DNA of 64,000 bases, from assembly GCF_013266755.1 (NCBI RefSeq), contig NZ_JABRWJ010000011.1, positions 124,001 to 188,000 on the forward strand, given 5' to 3'. The stretch comes from Pseudaquabacterium terrae. GTDB lineage: Bacteria; Pseudomonadota; Gammaproteobacteria; Burkholderiales; Burkholderiaceae_C. Of the stretch, positions 26,177-35,519 are shown piece by piece. The notes under the pieces are model-generated. The model searched no databases, was not told where the DNA came from, and saw nothing but the letters and a program-made list of their open reading frames with translations. The position numbers and the translations under genes were made by a program. The first letter of the stretch is position 1. Each line of letters opens with the position of its first letter.

Positions 26177-26917
26177 CTATTGGATGCCGGCGCGGATTTC
26201 CTCCTTGACGATTCGCTTGAGCGCATCATGGTCGCGCACCACCAGACCACGGCTTCGCTCGACGCGAATCACATCCTCGCGCTCCATCGCCTTCAGTTCA
26301 GCGTTGACGCGCTGGCGCGAAGCACCCAACAACTGGGCGAGTTCATGCTGCCAAAGCTGTAGACTGACGCGCATTTCCACAGTGTGAGACACGTCTCTTT
26401 TGCTAGGCCTGCGCGCCAGATGAATGAGCTGCTTGGCCAAGCGCGCGCGCAGCGTCAGGGTGTTCAGGTCTGTCACGATTCCGTAGAGTTGACGGATGCG
26501 CCGGGCGTGCAGCCGCAAGATTGCCTCGTACAACTCTATGTGCAGGCTCAACAGCATTTGAAAGTCGGCTCTTGCTACGCGAAGTACAGTAGTTTCTCCA
26601 TGAGCAATAGAATCGTGCGTGTGTGTGCCCCCGTCCACCATTTCGACATCGCCAAACCAGTCGCCCGGCTCGACATATGTGAGTGTGATCTGCTTGCCCG
26701 AGATTGAGGTCGAACTCACGCGCACGGCCCCTTTGGCACATCCAATCCAATACTTCGACGGATCGCCGCGGGCAGCGATTTGGTCTCCGAATTCGTAGCG
26801 TTTGACGTTGGAGAGTCGAAGAATGTCGTGGCGCAATGAGGCGGAAAGCGAGGCGAACCAGCGGCCGGCGTTAATCGCATCGCGTTCGTCGCTGGTAAGA
26901 ATCGGATCCTCAATCAT
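26177..26917 (-). CDS. Crp/Fnr-family transcriptional regulator
   Basis: 246 residues. N-terminal cyclic-nucleotide-binding fold (YEFGDQIAARGDPSKYWIGC, LTYVEPGDWFGDVEMVDGG, HDSIAHGETTVLRV), a dimer helix, and a C-terminal winged HTH (LWQHELAQLLGASRQRVNAE LK then MEREDVIRVERS). The FNR cysteine cluster is absent and the cAMP-contact pattern is incomplete, so the ligand is unknown. Begins 16 bp after the stop of the ABC binding-protein gene, so it is probably the last gene of the transport operon and may regulate it. Confidence 0.88.
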   Translation of the reverse strand: MIEDPILTSDERDAINAGRWFASLSASLRHDILRLSNVKRYEFGDQIAARGDPSKYWIGCAKGAVRVSSTSISGKQITLTYVEPGDWFGDVEMVDGGTHTHDSIAHGETTVLRVARADFQMLLSLHIELYEAILRLHARRIRQLYGIVTDLNTLTLRARLAKQLIHLARRPSKRDVSHTVEMRVSLQLWQHELAQLLGASRQRVNAELKAMEREDVIRVERSRGLVVRDHDALKRIVKEEIRAGIQ

Positions 26918-26933
26918 GAGTGGCCACTGAGGA

Positions 26934-28181
26934 TCAGCGGTCCTTGAAGAATTCCGACTGGACCACCAACTTGCCGTCCTTGTCCTTCACCGATTTCAAG
27001 CCGGAGAAGGCGACGTAGTCGGAGACCACCTTCCAGCGGCCGTCCTGGATCTGCGACAGGCGCGAGAACTGGTTGCCCAGGTGCTTGGTCGGGCTGAAGG
27101 TGAGCTCGGCCATGCCGAACATGTCAGGCGGGAAGGTCATGGTCTCCATGGTCTTCACAAAAGCATCGGTGGTGAGGTTGGGGCCGACCTTGAAGGCAAC
27201 TTTCAGGAAAGCGTCCATGGCGCCCCAGCCGCTCGCGGAGTTCACCGTCGGATCCTCGTTGTACTTGGTCTGATACTTGCGGGCCCAGGAGCGCACCGGT
27301 TGTTCGGCCGCGTCGAGGTACGGGTGCGCCGCCGTCATGGCGGCATACAGCCCTTCGACCGGCTTGCCGCCCAGCTTGATGACTTGTTCGTTGTAGACCG
27401 CGCTCGAGCCCACGAAGAGCGGGTTGAAGCCGGCCTTCCTGGCCTCGACGATCGCGCCGACCGTTTCGCGGACGATGGTGCCCAGCACCACCAGCTCGCA
27501 GCCGGCGGATTTCATCTTCGCGACCTGCGTGGAGAAATCGGTGGCGCCGCGCTTGTAGCTGGTCTTCTCGACGAACTCCTTGCCGATGGTCTTCAGGCCC
27601 GCCTCGGCACCCTGCAGCACCTCAGCGCCGAAGTCGTCGTCCTGGTACAGGATGCAGGCCTTGCTGAGGTTGTTCTGTTTCATCAGCCGCGGTGCGGCGA
27701 CTCGCGCCTGGTCGTATTGGCTCGGCTGGTTGGCCCACTTCAGGGGATGGGGCGGCTCGGACATCGAGCGCGCGGCGGCGTACGGCAGGAAGTTGATGAC
27801 GTTCTTTTCGAACTGCACCGGCATCGAGGCGTTGTTCATCGCGGTGCCCATGCGGCCGATCACGGCGAAGATGCCGTTGCCCTGGCCAATCAGCTTCTGG
27901 GTGGCCAACACGGATTTCTTGGGGTCGTAGTTGTCGTCCTCGACCAGCAGCTTGATCTTGCGGCCGTGGACGCCGCCCATCTCATTGGCTTCGTCCACGC
28001 GCAGTTGCAGACCCATTCGGAACTGCTTGCCGTTCGAGGCCAGGGGGCCGGACTGGTCCAGGATGGTGCCCAGGACGATCTCGTTCTTGCTCACGCCGGG
28101 GGTGGCGCTCTGCGCTTGCGCCATGCCGGCGCTCAAGGCGAGGGCTGCGAGGGCTGCGAGGAAGGCCAGTTTCAGCTTCAT
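26934..28181 (-). CDS. ABC transporter substrate-binding protein (branched-chain amino acid type)
   Basis: 415 residues with a clear signal peptide (LAFLAALAALALSAGMAQA, cleavage after AQA). Peripla_BP_6 features: GVSKNEIVLGTILDQSGPLA, a NEMGGVHGRKIKLLVEDDNY strand, VAKMKSAGCELVVLGTIVRE. The family binds amino acids but also aromatic or fatty acids and other carboxylates; the linked acyl-CoA ligase suggests an organic acid. Delivers substrate to LivHM. Lies 55 bp after the ligase gene and is followed by the Crp/Fnr gene. Confidence 0.92.
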   Translation of the reverse strand: MKLKLAFLAALAALALSAGMAQAQSATPGVSKNEIVLGTILDQSGPLASNGKQFRMGLQLRVDEANEMGGVHGRKIKLLVEDDNYDPKKSVLATQKLIGQGNGIFAVIGRMGTAMNNASMPVQFEKNVINFLPYAAARSMSEPPHPLKWANQPSQYDQARVAAPRLMKQNNLSKACILYQDDDFGAEVLQGAEAGLKTIGKEFVEKTSYKRGATDFSTQVAKMKSAGCELVVLGTIVRETVGAIVEARKAGFNPLFVGSSAVYNEQVIKLGGKPVEGLYAAMTAAHPYLDAAEQPVRSWARKYQTKYNEDPTVNSASGWGAMDAFLKVAFKVGPNLTTDAFVKTMETMTFPPDMFGMAELTFSPTKHLGNQFSRLSQIQDGRWKVVSDYVAFSGLKSVKDKDGKLVVQSEFFKDR

Positions 28182-28236
28182 GATGTCTCCTAGGAAATAT
28201 GAATCCTTGCGGACTGGGGTGATTGCCTGACCGACC

Positions 28237-30090
28237 TTAGCGGTACATCGCTTCGATCTGCGGCGCGTACTTCTGCTGCACGAGCTTGCGCTTGAGCTTC
28301 ATGGTGGGCGTGAGCTCTTCGTCCTCGGCGCTGAGCTGCGTGTCCAGCAGGAAGAACTTCTTGACCTGCTCGACGCGGGCGAACTTCCTGTTCACGCGGT
28401 CGATCTCTTGCTGGATCAGCCCCTGGATCTCCGGCGCGCGCGTGAGGCTCGCGTAGTTGGAGAATGGAACGTCGTGGTCCTGCGCGTACTTCTCCACGTT
28501 CTCCTGGTCGATCATGATGATCACGGTGAGATACGCCTTCTTGTCGCCGATCACCACCGCGTCGGTGATGTAGGGCGAGAACTTCAGCTCGTTCTCGATC
28601 TCCGACGGCGTGATGTTCTTGCCGCCGGCCGTGATGATGATGTCCTTCATGCGGTCGGTGATGCGGAAGAAGCCGTCCGCGTCCAGCGTGCCCACGTCGC
28701 CCGTGTGCAGCCAGCCGTCCTTGAGGGTCTCCGCCGTCTTCTCCGGCTGGTTCAGGTAGCCCATGAACACGTTGGGTCCGCGCACCAGGATCTCGCGGGT
28801 CGCCGGATCGAGCCTGATCTCGTTGAAGCCCGCCGCCGGACCGATGGACCCCAGCTTGATACGGCCTGCCGGGACGCCGGTGGCCGGGCCACAGGTCTCC
28901 GTCATGCCCCACATCTCGAGCATGGGCACGCCCAGCGCCAGGTACCATTTGACGAGGTCGGGCGAGATCGGCGCCGCACCCGTCACCAGGAAACGTGCGC
29001 GGTGGATGCCGATCAACTTGCGCACGTTGTTCAGGGCCAGCCAGCGCGCCAGCGTGAACTTGAACTTGAGCAAGCCGGCGACCGGCTCGCCGGCCAGCAC
29101 CTTGTCGGCGATCTGCGCGCCAACGGCGATGGACCAGGCATACGCTGCCTGCTGCAGCTTGCTGGCTTCCTTGAGGTCGATCATCACGCCCGAATAGAAC
29201 TTCTCCCACACGCGCGGAACGGCAGCGAACACCGTGGGTGCGATCTCGCGCACGTTCTCCGGCACGGTCTCGGGGTTCTCCACGAAGTTCAGCATCGAAC
29301 CGGTGTAGAGGGCAAAGTACTCGCCGCCGACGCGCTCGGCGATGTGGCACAGCGGCAGGAAGGCTATGCGCTCGTCCGTTTCGTTCTGCGCCAGCAGCGT
29401 GTTGCAGCCGCGCACGGCGTAAACCAAGCCCCGGTGCGAATGCATCGCCCCTTTGGGCCTGCCGGTGGTGCCGGAGGTGTAGACCAGAAGGGCCAGGTCC
29501 TCGGGCTTGGTGGCGGCGACGCGCTTTTCCAGCTCGCCGGCATGCGCGATCAGGAACTGGCGACCGAGCACGCGCAGGTCCTCCAGGCTGATCACGTCCG
29601 GCTCGTTCAGGTCGTGCAGGCCTTCCATGTCGAACACGACGATCTTGCGCAGCCTGGGCAGCTGACCGCGTACCTCGAGCGCCTTGTCGAGCTGCTCGTC
29701 GTCCTCGACGAACAGGATGCTGGTGGCCGAGTCCTCGCACAGGTACTGCACCTGAGAAGCGGCATCCGTCGGATAGATGCCGTTGGCGACGCCACCGCAG
29801 CTGAGCACGGCCAGGTCGGACAGCACCCATTCGATGTTGGTGTTCGACAGGATGGAGGCCGTGTCGCGCGGCGCGAATCCCAGGCTAATCAGCCCGCAGG
29901 CAATCTCACGCACGGCCTCGCCGGTCTGCGCCCAAGTCCAGCTGCGCCAGATGCCCAGGTCCTTCTGGCGCATCCACACCTTCGGACCACGCTTGGCCAC
30001 GGCGTTCCAGAACATGGCGGGGACGGTTTCGCCCTCGAGCACGATGGTCTCGTTGGGCTGGATGTGGGAGAGGTCCCAGAGGTTGCTCAT
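28237..30090 (-). CDS. long-chain-type acyl-CoA synthetase (AMP-binding)
   Basis: 617 residues; activates a carboxylic acid to acyl-AMP and then acyl-CoA. Motifs: P-loop YTSGTTGRPKGAMHSH, AFLPLCHIAERVGG, MWGMTETCGPATG, GWLHTGDVGTLDADGFFRIT, KDIIITAGGKNITPSEIE and the C-terminal lysine region LTPTMKLKRKLVQQKY. Member of the ACSL/FadD15 branch with the long insert. Encoded between livF (4 bp upstream) and the binding protein, so import and activation are coupled. The substrate is probably the imported acid. Confidence 0.93.
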   Translation of the reverse strand: MSNLWDLSHIQPNETIVLEGETVPAMFWNAVAKRGPKVWMRQKDLGIWRSWTWAQTGEAVREIACGLISLGFAPRDTASILSNTNIEWVLSDLAVLSCGGVANGIYPTDAASQVQYLCEDSATSILFVEDDEQLDKALEVRGQLPRLRKIVVFDMEGLHDLNEPDVISLEDLRVLGRQFLIAHAGELEKRVAATKPEDLALLVYTSGTTGRPKGAMHSHRGLVYAVRGCNTLLAQNETDERIAFLPLCHIAERVGGEYFALYTGSMLNFVENPETVPENVREIAPTVFAAVPRVWEKFYSGVMIDLKEASKLQQAAYAWSIAVGAQIADKVLAGEPVAGLLKFKFTLARWLALNNVRKLIGIHRARFLVTGAAPISPDLVKWYLALGVPMLEMWGMTETCGPATGVPAGRIKLGSIGPAAGFNEIRLDPATREILVRGPNVFMGYLNQPEKTAETLKDGWLHTGDVGTLDADGFFRITDRMKDIIITAGGKNITPSEIENELKFSPYITDAVVIGDKKAYLTVIIMIDQENVEKYAQDHDVPFSNYASLTRAPEIQGLIQQEIDRVNRKFARVEQVKKFFLLDTQLSAEDEELTPTMKLKRKLVQQKYAPQIEAMYR

Positions 30091-30094
30091 TGCG

Positions 30095-30895
30095 TCATCT
30101 CCAGGTCTTTTTCTTCTTCCAGCGCCGCTCGCCGCGCACGCCGGCTTCCTTCATGCCCAAGTAGAACTCCTTGATGTCGTCCTTCTCGCGCAACCGCGCG
30201 CAGGTGTCTTCCATCACGATGCGGCCGTTCTCCAGCACGTAGCCGTAGTCGGAGGCGTTCAGGGCCATGTTGGCGTTCTGCTCGACCAGCAGGATGGTGG
30301 TGCCGCGCTCGCGGTTGATGCGCACCACGATCTCGAAGATCTCTTTCGTGAACTTGGGCGACAGGCCCAGGCTCGGCTCGTCGAGCAGGATCAAGTCGGG
30401 AGCGGCCATGATCGCCCGGCTGATCGCCAACATCTGCTGCTGCCCGCCCGAGAGCAGTCCGGCATCCTGGTCCGCGCGATCTTTCAGGATGGGGAAGTAG
30501 CGGTAAACCGTTTCCATGTCGCGCACCACGCCGTCGCGGTCGCTACGCGTGTAGGCGCCCATCAGCAGGTTGTCGTGCACCGACAGCAGCGGGAACACCT
30601 CGCGGCCTTCGGGCACGTGCACCAGGCCTTGCTGCACGATGCGCGCCGGCTCATTGGCCGTGATGTTGGCACCCTTGAACTCGATGCTGCCCTTGCGTGG
30701 ATCGATGATGCCGCTGATGGTCTTCAGGATCGTCGTCTTGCCGGCGCCGTTGGAGCCGAGCACGGTGGCGATATCGCCGCTGCGCACCTGCAGCGAAACG
30801 CCGCGGATCGCCTTGATCGGGCCGTAGGCGCTCTCGACGTTCGAGAGCTTGAGCACCGGCAGACCGTTGACCGGCGGGGGATTGGTCGTCATCAC
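30095..30895 (-). CDS. livF: ABC transporter ATP-binding protein LivF
   Basis: 266 residues. Walker A GSNGAGKTTI, Q-loop region, signature LSGGQQQM, Walker B DLILLDEPSLGLSP, switch His in LLVEQNANMAL. LivF-type length and order; the C terminus is extended by a basic stretch (RGERRWKKKKTWR). Overlaps livG by 4 bp. Powers uptake together with LivG. Confidence 0.95.
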   Translation of the reverse strand: MMTTNPPPVNGLPVLKLSNVESAYGPIKAIRGVSLQVRSGDIATVLGSNGAGKTTILKTISGIIDPRKGSIEFKGANITANEPARIVQQGLVHVPEGREVFPLLSVHDNLLMGAYTRSDRDGVVRDMETVYRYFPILKDRADQDAGLLSGGQQQMLAISRAIMAAPDLILLDEPSLGLSPKFTKEIFEIVVRINRERGTTILLVEQNANMALNASDYGYVLENGRIVMEDTCARLREKDDIKEFYLGMKEAGVRGERRWKKKKTWR

Positions 30896-31695
30896 ACGGT
30901 CTCCCGGCGAAGAAAGGAAACGTCTTCGACGGAGCCGAGGTAAGCCTCGATCACGCCGGGGTGCGTCTGCACCTCGCGCGGCGTGCCCATGGCCAGCACC
31001 TCACCCTGGTTCATCGCCAGCACGCGGTCGGAGACCTTGGACACCAGCGTCATGTCGTGTTCGACCATCAGCACCGTGATGCCCAGCTCGTTCTTGATGT
31101 CCTGGATCCAGAAAGCCATGTCGTCGGTTTCTTCCACGTTCAGGCCCGAGGAGGGCTCGTCCAGCAGCAGCAGCCTGGGCTCGGTGCACAGGGCGCGCGC
31201 CAGCTCCACCACCTTGCGCACGCCGTAGGGCAGGCCGGCGACCATGGAGTCGCGGTGCTTCTGCAAGTCCAGCAGATCGATCACGCGTTCGACGTTCTCG
31301 CGCGACTCGACCTCGGCCCGGCGCACCGAGCGGGTGAAGAACATCTCGGCCCAGACGTTGCTCTTGTGGTGCACGTGCTGGCCGATCAGCAGGTTGTGCA
31401 GCACGGTCGCGTGCTCGAACAGCTCGATGTTCTGGAACGTGCGCGCGATGCCCAGCGCGGCGATGCGGTGCGGCGGCTGCTCGGTAAGCACCCGGCCTTC
31501 GTACTCGATGCTGCCGGCAGTGGGGGTGTAGATGCGGCTGATCAGGTTGAACACCGTGGTCTTGCCCGCACCATTCGGGCCGATCAGGGTGAACACCTCG
31601 CCGCGGTGGACGTCGAAACTGACTTTGTTGACGGCCAGCACGCCGCCGAAACGGACGGTGAGGTTCCTGGCCGACAGGAGGAAATCTTGGCTCAT
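30892..31695 (-). CDS. livG: ABC transporter ATP-binding protein LivG
   Basis: 267 residues. Walker A GPNGAGKTTVFN, Walker B PRLLLLDEPSSGLN, switch His in MVEHDMTLV. The signature segment reads LPYGVRKVVELARAL, the LivG-type variant of LSGGQ. LivG-specific insert between Walker A and the signature (GIARTFQNIELFEHATVLHN). Seven bp after livM. Confidence 0.95.
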   Translation of the reverse strand: MSQDFLLSARNLTVRFGGVLAVNKVSFDVHRGEVFTLIGPNGAGKTTVFNLISRIYTPTAGSIEYEGRVLTEQPPHRIAALGIARTFQNIELFEHATVLHNLLIGQHVHHKSNVWAEMFFTRSVRRAEVESRENVERVIDLLDLQKHRDSMVAGLPYGVRKVVELARALCTEPRLLLLDEPSSGLNVEETDDMAFWIQDIKNELGITVLMVEHDMTLVSKVSDRVLAMNQGEVLAMGTPREVQTHPGVIEAYLGSVEDVSFLRRETV

Positions 31696-31702
31696 GGTCG
31701 GC

Positions 31703-32779
31703 TTACCTCAGACGGTCGGACTTCTGGAAGGACTTCTGCCGCTTGAACAGGCCCTTGCGGTAGAACGGGAACAGCTGCAGGTAGGTGCGCACCTTCAGCC
31801 AGCGGCCGTACAAGCCGAGCGGCTCGAACAGGACGAAGGCGATCAGAACCGCGCCGTACACGACTGACTGCAGGCCGGGCGCTTGGCCGATGGCGTCGGG
31901 CAGCCAGTCCTTGCCGAGGGATATCACCTGCGGCATGGTGATCAGGAAGATCGCGCCGAGGAAAGCGCCGTGCACCGAGCCCAGGCCGCCGATCACCACC
32001 ATCAACAGCAGGTCGACCGACTGGATGATGTTGAACTGGTCGGGCGAAATGAACGACAGCTTGTGGGCATACAGCGCCCCGCCGACGCCGGCGAGCGCTG
32101 CCGACAGCGCGAACGACAGCGTCTTGTAGCGCGCCAGGTGGATGCCCATGCTCTGCGCCGAGATCTCCGAGTCGCGGATGGCCACGAAGGCGCGGCCGGT
32201 GGGCGAGCGCAGCAGGTTGAGGATGGCGAAGGTCGCGCCCACGGTGACCAGCAGGCACAGGAGGTAGAAACCGATGCCCGAGTCGACCTTCAGGCCGAAG
32301 ATGTCGGGGGGCTTCACGTGGATGCCGGCGTTGCCGCCGGTGACGGACTCCCAGCGGACCAGCACTTCTTCGACGATGAAGCCGAAGGCCAGCGTGGCAA
32401 TGCCGAGGTAGATGCCCTTGACGCGCAGTGCCGGCAGGCCGACGACCACGCCCACCGCCGCCGACACCGCGCCGGCCAGTGCCAGGGCGATCGGGAACGG
32501 CACGCCCATGTTGACGAACACCGCCTGCGTATAGGCGCCGACACCGAGGAAGGCAGCGTGGCCGATGGAGAACAGCCCGGTGAAGCCGGCCAGCAGCATC
32601 ATGCCCAGGCCCACGATCGAGTAGATCAAAACGAAGGTGAGCTGCGCCAGCCAATATTCGGCGAACAGCCAGGGCGCGGCGACGAGCACAAGCATCAGCA
32701 CGCTGTACCAGAAGACATGGCCGCTGTGCTTGGCCAGGTTGATGTCCAGGTTGTAGTCGGTTTTAAAAATGAATCGCAT
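31703..32779 (-). CDS. livM: ABC transporter permease LivM
   Basis: 358 residues from the ATG at 32779, two bases after the livH stop. About eight to nine membrane segments (FWYSVLMLVLVAAPWLF, LTFVLIYSIVGLGMMLLAGF and others), the GLFSIGHAAFLGVGAY loop, and the EAA-type coupling segment around RAFVAIRDSEISAQSMGIHL. Forms the membrane channel with LivH. Confidence 0.94.
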   Translation of the reverse strand: MRFIFKTDYNLDINLAKHSGHVFWYSVLMLVLVAAPWLFAEYWLAQLTFVLIYSIVGLGMMLLAGFTGLFSIGHAAFLGVGAYTQAVFVNMGVPFPIALALAGAVSAAVGVVVGLPALRVKGIYLGIATLAFGFIVEEVLVRWESVTGGNAGIHVKPPDIFGLKVDSGIGFYLLCLLVTVGATFAILNLLRSPTGRAFVAIRDSEISAQSMGIHLARYKTLSFALSAALAGVGGALYAHKLSFISPDQFNIIQSVDLLLMVVIGGLGSVHGAFLGAIFLITMPQVISLGKDWLPDAIGQAPGLQSVVYGAVLIAFVLFEPLGLYGRWLKVRTYLQLFPFYRKGLFKRQKSFQKSDRLR

Positions 32780-32781
32780 GG

Positions 32782-33657
32782 TCAGACTTTCTTGCGGAGC
32801 TTTTCGCCGAACAGCCCGTTGGGTTTCACCATGAGCATGACCAGAACCACGATGTAGGCCGCGGTGTCCTTGAAGCCGTCGGGCAGGTAGTAGCCCGAGA
32901 GCGACTCCACCACGCCGATGATCAGGCCGCCGACGATGGCGCCGGGCAGGCTGCCGAAACCGCCGACCACCGCGGCCGGGAAGGCCTTCAGGCCGATGAA
33001 GCCCATGTTGGCGTGCACAAAGGTGATGGGCGCGAGCAGCAGGCCGGCGATCGCGGCGACCGCCGCCGAGAGACCCCACACCAAGCTGTTCAGCCTCTTC
33101 ACAGGAATGCCCATGTAGTAGGCCGCCAACTGGTTCTGCGACGAGGCCTGCATGGCGATGCCGATCTTGCTGTACTTGAAGACGGCGTACAGGACGGCGC
33201 ACAGCACCGCGGTGGCGGCGATCACCGCCATCTGTTCGACGTTCAGCACCAAGCCGCCGGCGTTCCAGATCTCGTCCTTGTACGGCACGGCCAGCGTGTG
33301 CGTTTCGGTGCCGATGTTCGGGATCATCGTGATCAGCCCGCGCCCGACGTAGCCGATGCCGAAGGTCAGCATGACGACCGAGAAGGCCGGCTGGCCGAGG
33401 ATCGGTCGGATCACCACTGTTTCGAGCAGGAGGCCGAAGGCCGCCATGGCGAGGATGGCGGCGACGACCGCCAGCCAAAACGGGAAACCAAGCAGGGTCA
33501 TCGCGGCGAGCCCGCAGAAAGCGCCGAGCATCATCAACTCGCCCTGCGCGAAGTTGACTGTCTCGGTCGCCTTGTAGATGAGCACGAAGCCGAGAGCGAT
33601 CAGTCCGTAGATGCACCCCTGCGCGATGCCGCCGATCACGAGTTGAATGAATTGCAC
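32782..33657 (-). CDS. livH: ABC transporter permease LivH
   Basis: 291 residues, first gene of the transport operon. Family opening IAQGCIYGLIALGFVLIYK, then ETVNFAQGELMMLGAF, several membrane helices, coupling segment AMQASSQNQLAAYYMGIPV and GLKAFPAAVVGGFGSLPGA. The operon order is livH-livM-livG-livF-acyl-CoA ligase-binding protein-Crp/Fnr regulator. Promoter expected in 33658-33773; no clear box seen. Confidence 0.94.
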   Translation of the reverse strand: MQFIQLVIGGIAQGCIYGLIALGFVLIYKATETVNFAQGELMMLGAFCGLAAMTLLGFPFWLAVVAAILAMAAFGLLLETVVIRPILGQPAFSVVMLTFGIGYVGRGLITMIPNIGTETHTLAVPYKDEIWNAGGLVLNVEQMAVIAATAVLCAVLYAVFKYSKIGIAMQASSQNQLAAYYMGIPVKRLNSLVWGLSAAVAAIAGLLLAPITFVHANMGFIGLKAFPAAVVGGFGSLPGAIVGGLIIGVVESLSGYYLPDGFKDTAAYIVVLVMLMVKPNGLFGEKLRKKV

Positions 33658-33773
33658 TTTGTCTCCGATTCCTTATAGTTGGAACGTGTCGCCGAGTACC
33701 GCCAGCGAGAAGCGCATGCCGCGGATTGGAGACACGCGGTACTGGTGGACGACATTCATCGTCCGGTTCGATC

Positions 33774-34784
33774 TCAGGACGGGTCCGCCACGTGAATCAT
33801 GCGTTTGCCGACGTTGCTCCCGTTGAGGACCCCGATGAGGCCCTCGGGCGCTTTCTCGAGGCCTTCGAGGATGTCCTCGGTCACCGTCAGGGACCCGTCG
33901 TCGAGCCACCCCTGCAGTGCCTGGAGTCCCTCGTCGAAGCGCTCGGCGTAGTCGGTGTACAAGAACCCGCGCATCGTGATGCTCTTGATGATCAGCACCC
34001 CGGGGACACCACGTGCGCCTCGCACGGGCGTGCTCGTGTCGTACTGCGACACCACGCCGCAGCACACGACGCGGCCGCGGTACGCCATCGCGCCGAGGGC
34101 CGTATCCAGCGTCACGCCGCCGACGTTGTCGAAATAGACGTCGATGCCTTTGGGACAAGCCTCTTTCAACGCCTTGCGGAACGCGTCGTCGCGATAGTTG
34201 ACCGCCGCGTCGAACCCGAGCTCCGACGTGAGCCACTTCTGCTTCTCGGGGCTACCGCAGATGCCGACGACACGGCACCCGTGCAGCTTTGCGATCTGCC
34301 CGACGAGAGTGCCCGTCGCGCCGGCGGCTCCCGAGACGACGACGGTCTCCCCGGGCTTCGCTTGGCCAACATCGAGCAGGCCGAAGTACGCGGTCAGGCC
34401 GGTAATGCCCAACACGCTGAGGTGGTTGGAAAGCGGCCGCTTGTGCACGAGCCGCTTCAGGTCATGCGGGTCGACGACGGCGTAGTCCTGCCAGCCAAGA
34501 TGCCCAGTGACGATGTCGCCGGGCGCGAAGTCGTCACACCGACTCTCGATCACTTGCCCGATCGAGAATGCAGGCATGGTGTCGCCGACCTGGATCGCCG
34601 CGCGGTACGTGGCGCCCTGGAACCACGCTCGTTGGGCCGCGTCGATGGAGATCCACAGCACGCGGCACATGACTTTTCCGTCGGGCACCTCGGGCCGGTC
34701 CGCGGTTTCCAGGTCAAAGTGCGAGCTCTCCAGCTGCCCGCTGGGCATCGCCGCGACGCGCCACCGACGGTTGGACGCGCTCAT
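33774..34784 (-). CDS. NADP-dependent MDR-family oxidoreductase (CurA/PTGR-like)
   Basis: 336 residues, zinc-free medium-chain reductase. N-terminal GroES-like part (VMCRVLWISIDAAQRAWF), FSIGQVIESRCDDFAPGDIV, then nucleotide-binding GAAGATGTLVGQIAKLHGCR and VYFDNVGGVTLDTAL, family hallmark of CurA/leukotriene B4 12-hydroxydehydrogenase types that reduce alpha,beta-unsaturated ketones or acyl compounds. Starts inside the stop of the NTF2-like gene (ATGA overlap at 34781-34784), so translation is coupled. Confidence 0.9.
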   Translation of the reverse strand: MSASNRRWRVAAMPSGQLESSHFDLETADRPEVPDGKVMCRVLWISIDAAQRAWFQGATYRAAIQVGDTMPAFSIGQVIESRCDDFAPGDIVTGHLGWQDYAVVDPHDLKRLVHKRPLSNHLSVLGITGLTAYFGLLDVGQAKPGETVVVSGAAGATGTLVGQIAKLHGCRVVGICGSPEKQKWLTSELGFDAAVNYRDDAFRKALKEACPKGIDVYFDNVGGVTLDTALGAMAYRGRVVCCGVVSQYDTSTPVRGARGVPGVLIIKSITMRGFLYTDYAERFDEGLQALQGWLDDGSLTVTEDILEGLEKAPEGLIGVLNGSNVGKRMIHVADPS

Positions 34785-35206
34785 GCAACCACCACCCCGG
34801 GGATCGCCGGAAGGTAGCGCCTCAGGCCTTGGTATTGCATGACCTTGAGCGTGTCGAGGTACTCGAAGACCTCGGCGATCTTGCCGTCGCGCCCGCGCAC
34901 AACGAGCATGTACTCGTTCTCGTAGGTCTCACCGGTCGCAGTGACGGTCGCGCGGCAGGTGAAGCGGGCCATGCTGACGTCGCCTGCGTCGGTCTCGTCG
35001 TGGATGTCGACCTTCATGCCCGCGGACTTGCTGTAGGGCCCCAGGGACGCCTTGTTGAACGCGATGACGGCGGCCTTGCCCTCGTGGGTGCCGCCGATGC
35101 GGCCCAGGGAGATGGGCAGTGTCCAGCGGATGTCGTCGGCATACAGCTGCTGCATGGCGGCGGCATCGCCTAACGCGCGCGCCAGGTCTCCTGCAAGCGT
35201 GCTCAT
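34781..35206 (-). CDS. NTF2-like/SnoaL-family protein
   Basis: 141 residues with the NTF2 cone fold pattern: LARALGDAAAMQQLYADDIR, WTLPISLGRIGG, then TFRCRAT-like strand (ARFTCRATVTATGETYENEY) and GKIAEVFEYLDTL. Such proteins are isomerases, cyclases, hydrolases or carriers of small molecules. It is the first gene of a two-gene unit with the MDR reductase and lies divergently from the LysR gene at 35520, a typical regulated arrangement. Confidence 0.82.
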   Translation of the reverse strand: MSTLAGDLARALGDAAAMQQLYADDIRWTLPISLGRIGGTHEGKAAVIAFNKASLGPYSKSAGMKVDIHDETDAGDVSMARFTCRATVTATGETYENEYMLVVRGRDGKIAEVFEYLDTLKVMQYQGLRRYLPAIPGVVVA

Positions 35207-35519
35207 GGGGTGCTCTCCTTACTCATGTGGTGCTCTCCCCAGACGATAGAGAGTCCAATCTACGGTCAGCGCGATCTTGGCGCCCATTTCGCCGAGCGCT
35301 TCGGCCATCTGCAGCCGAGGCCTCTCGAGCCCCAGGTGACGATGGCCGGACCGCCATCTGAATCAAGCAATTGTTCGACGGACATGTCCTGCCGTTGTCC
35401 CTACGACCAACGTGGATTCGTTGGTCTTTTGTTTGCACCCGCCGCATGATTTCGAGGTCCAGTCTAGGAGCGCATCGAAGGCCGCGGATGCAGAGTTTCA
35501 ATGGAGGTTCATCCATCCC
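35207..35519. other. divergent promoter region between the NTF2-like and LysR genes
   Basis: Expected to carry the promoters and LysR binding sites for both directions. No confident LysR box could be marked by eye. The last about 55 bp before the LysR ATG are duplicated at 20842-20896. Confidence 0.4.

Noticed and set aside
28190-30174. Long open frames on both strands around the acyl-CoA ligase
   Set aside because: Composition is Arg/Ala/His-rich without motifs; the ligase frame holds all AMP-binding signatures.
31703-33616. A 637-codon frame covering livM and most of livH
   Set aside because: Upstream half is an out-of-frame reading of livH; livM starts at 32779.
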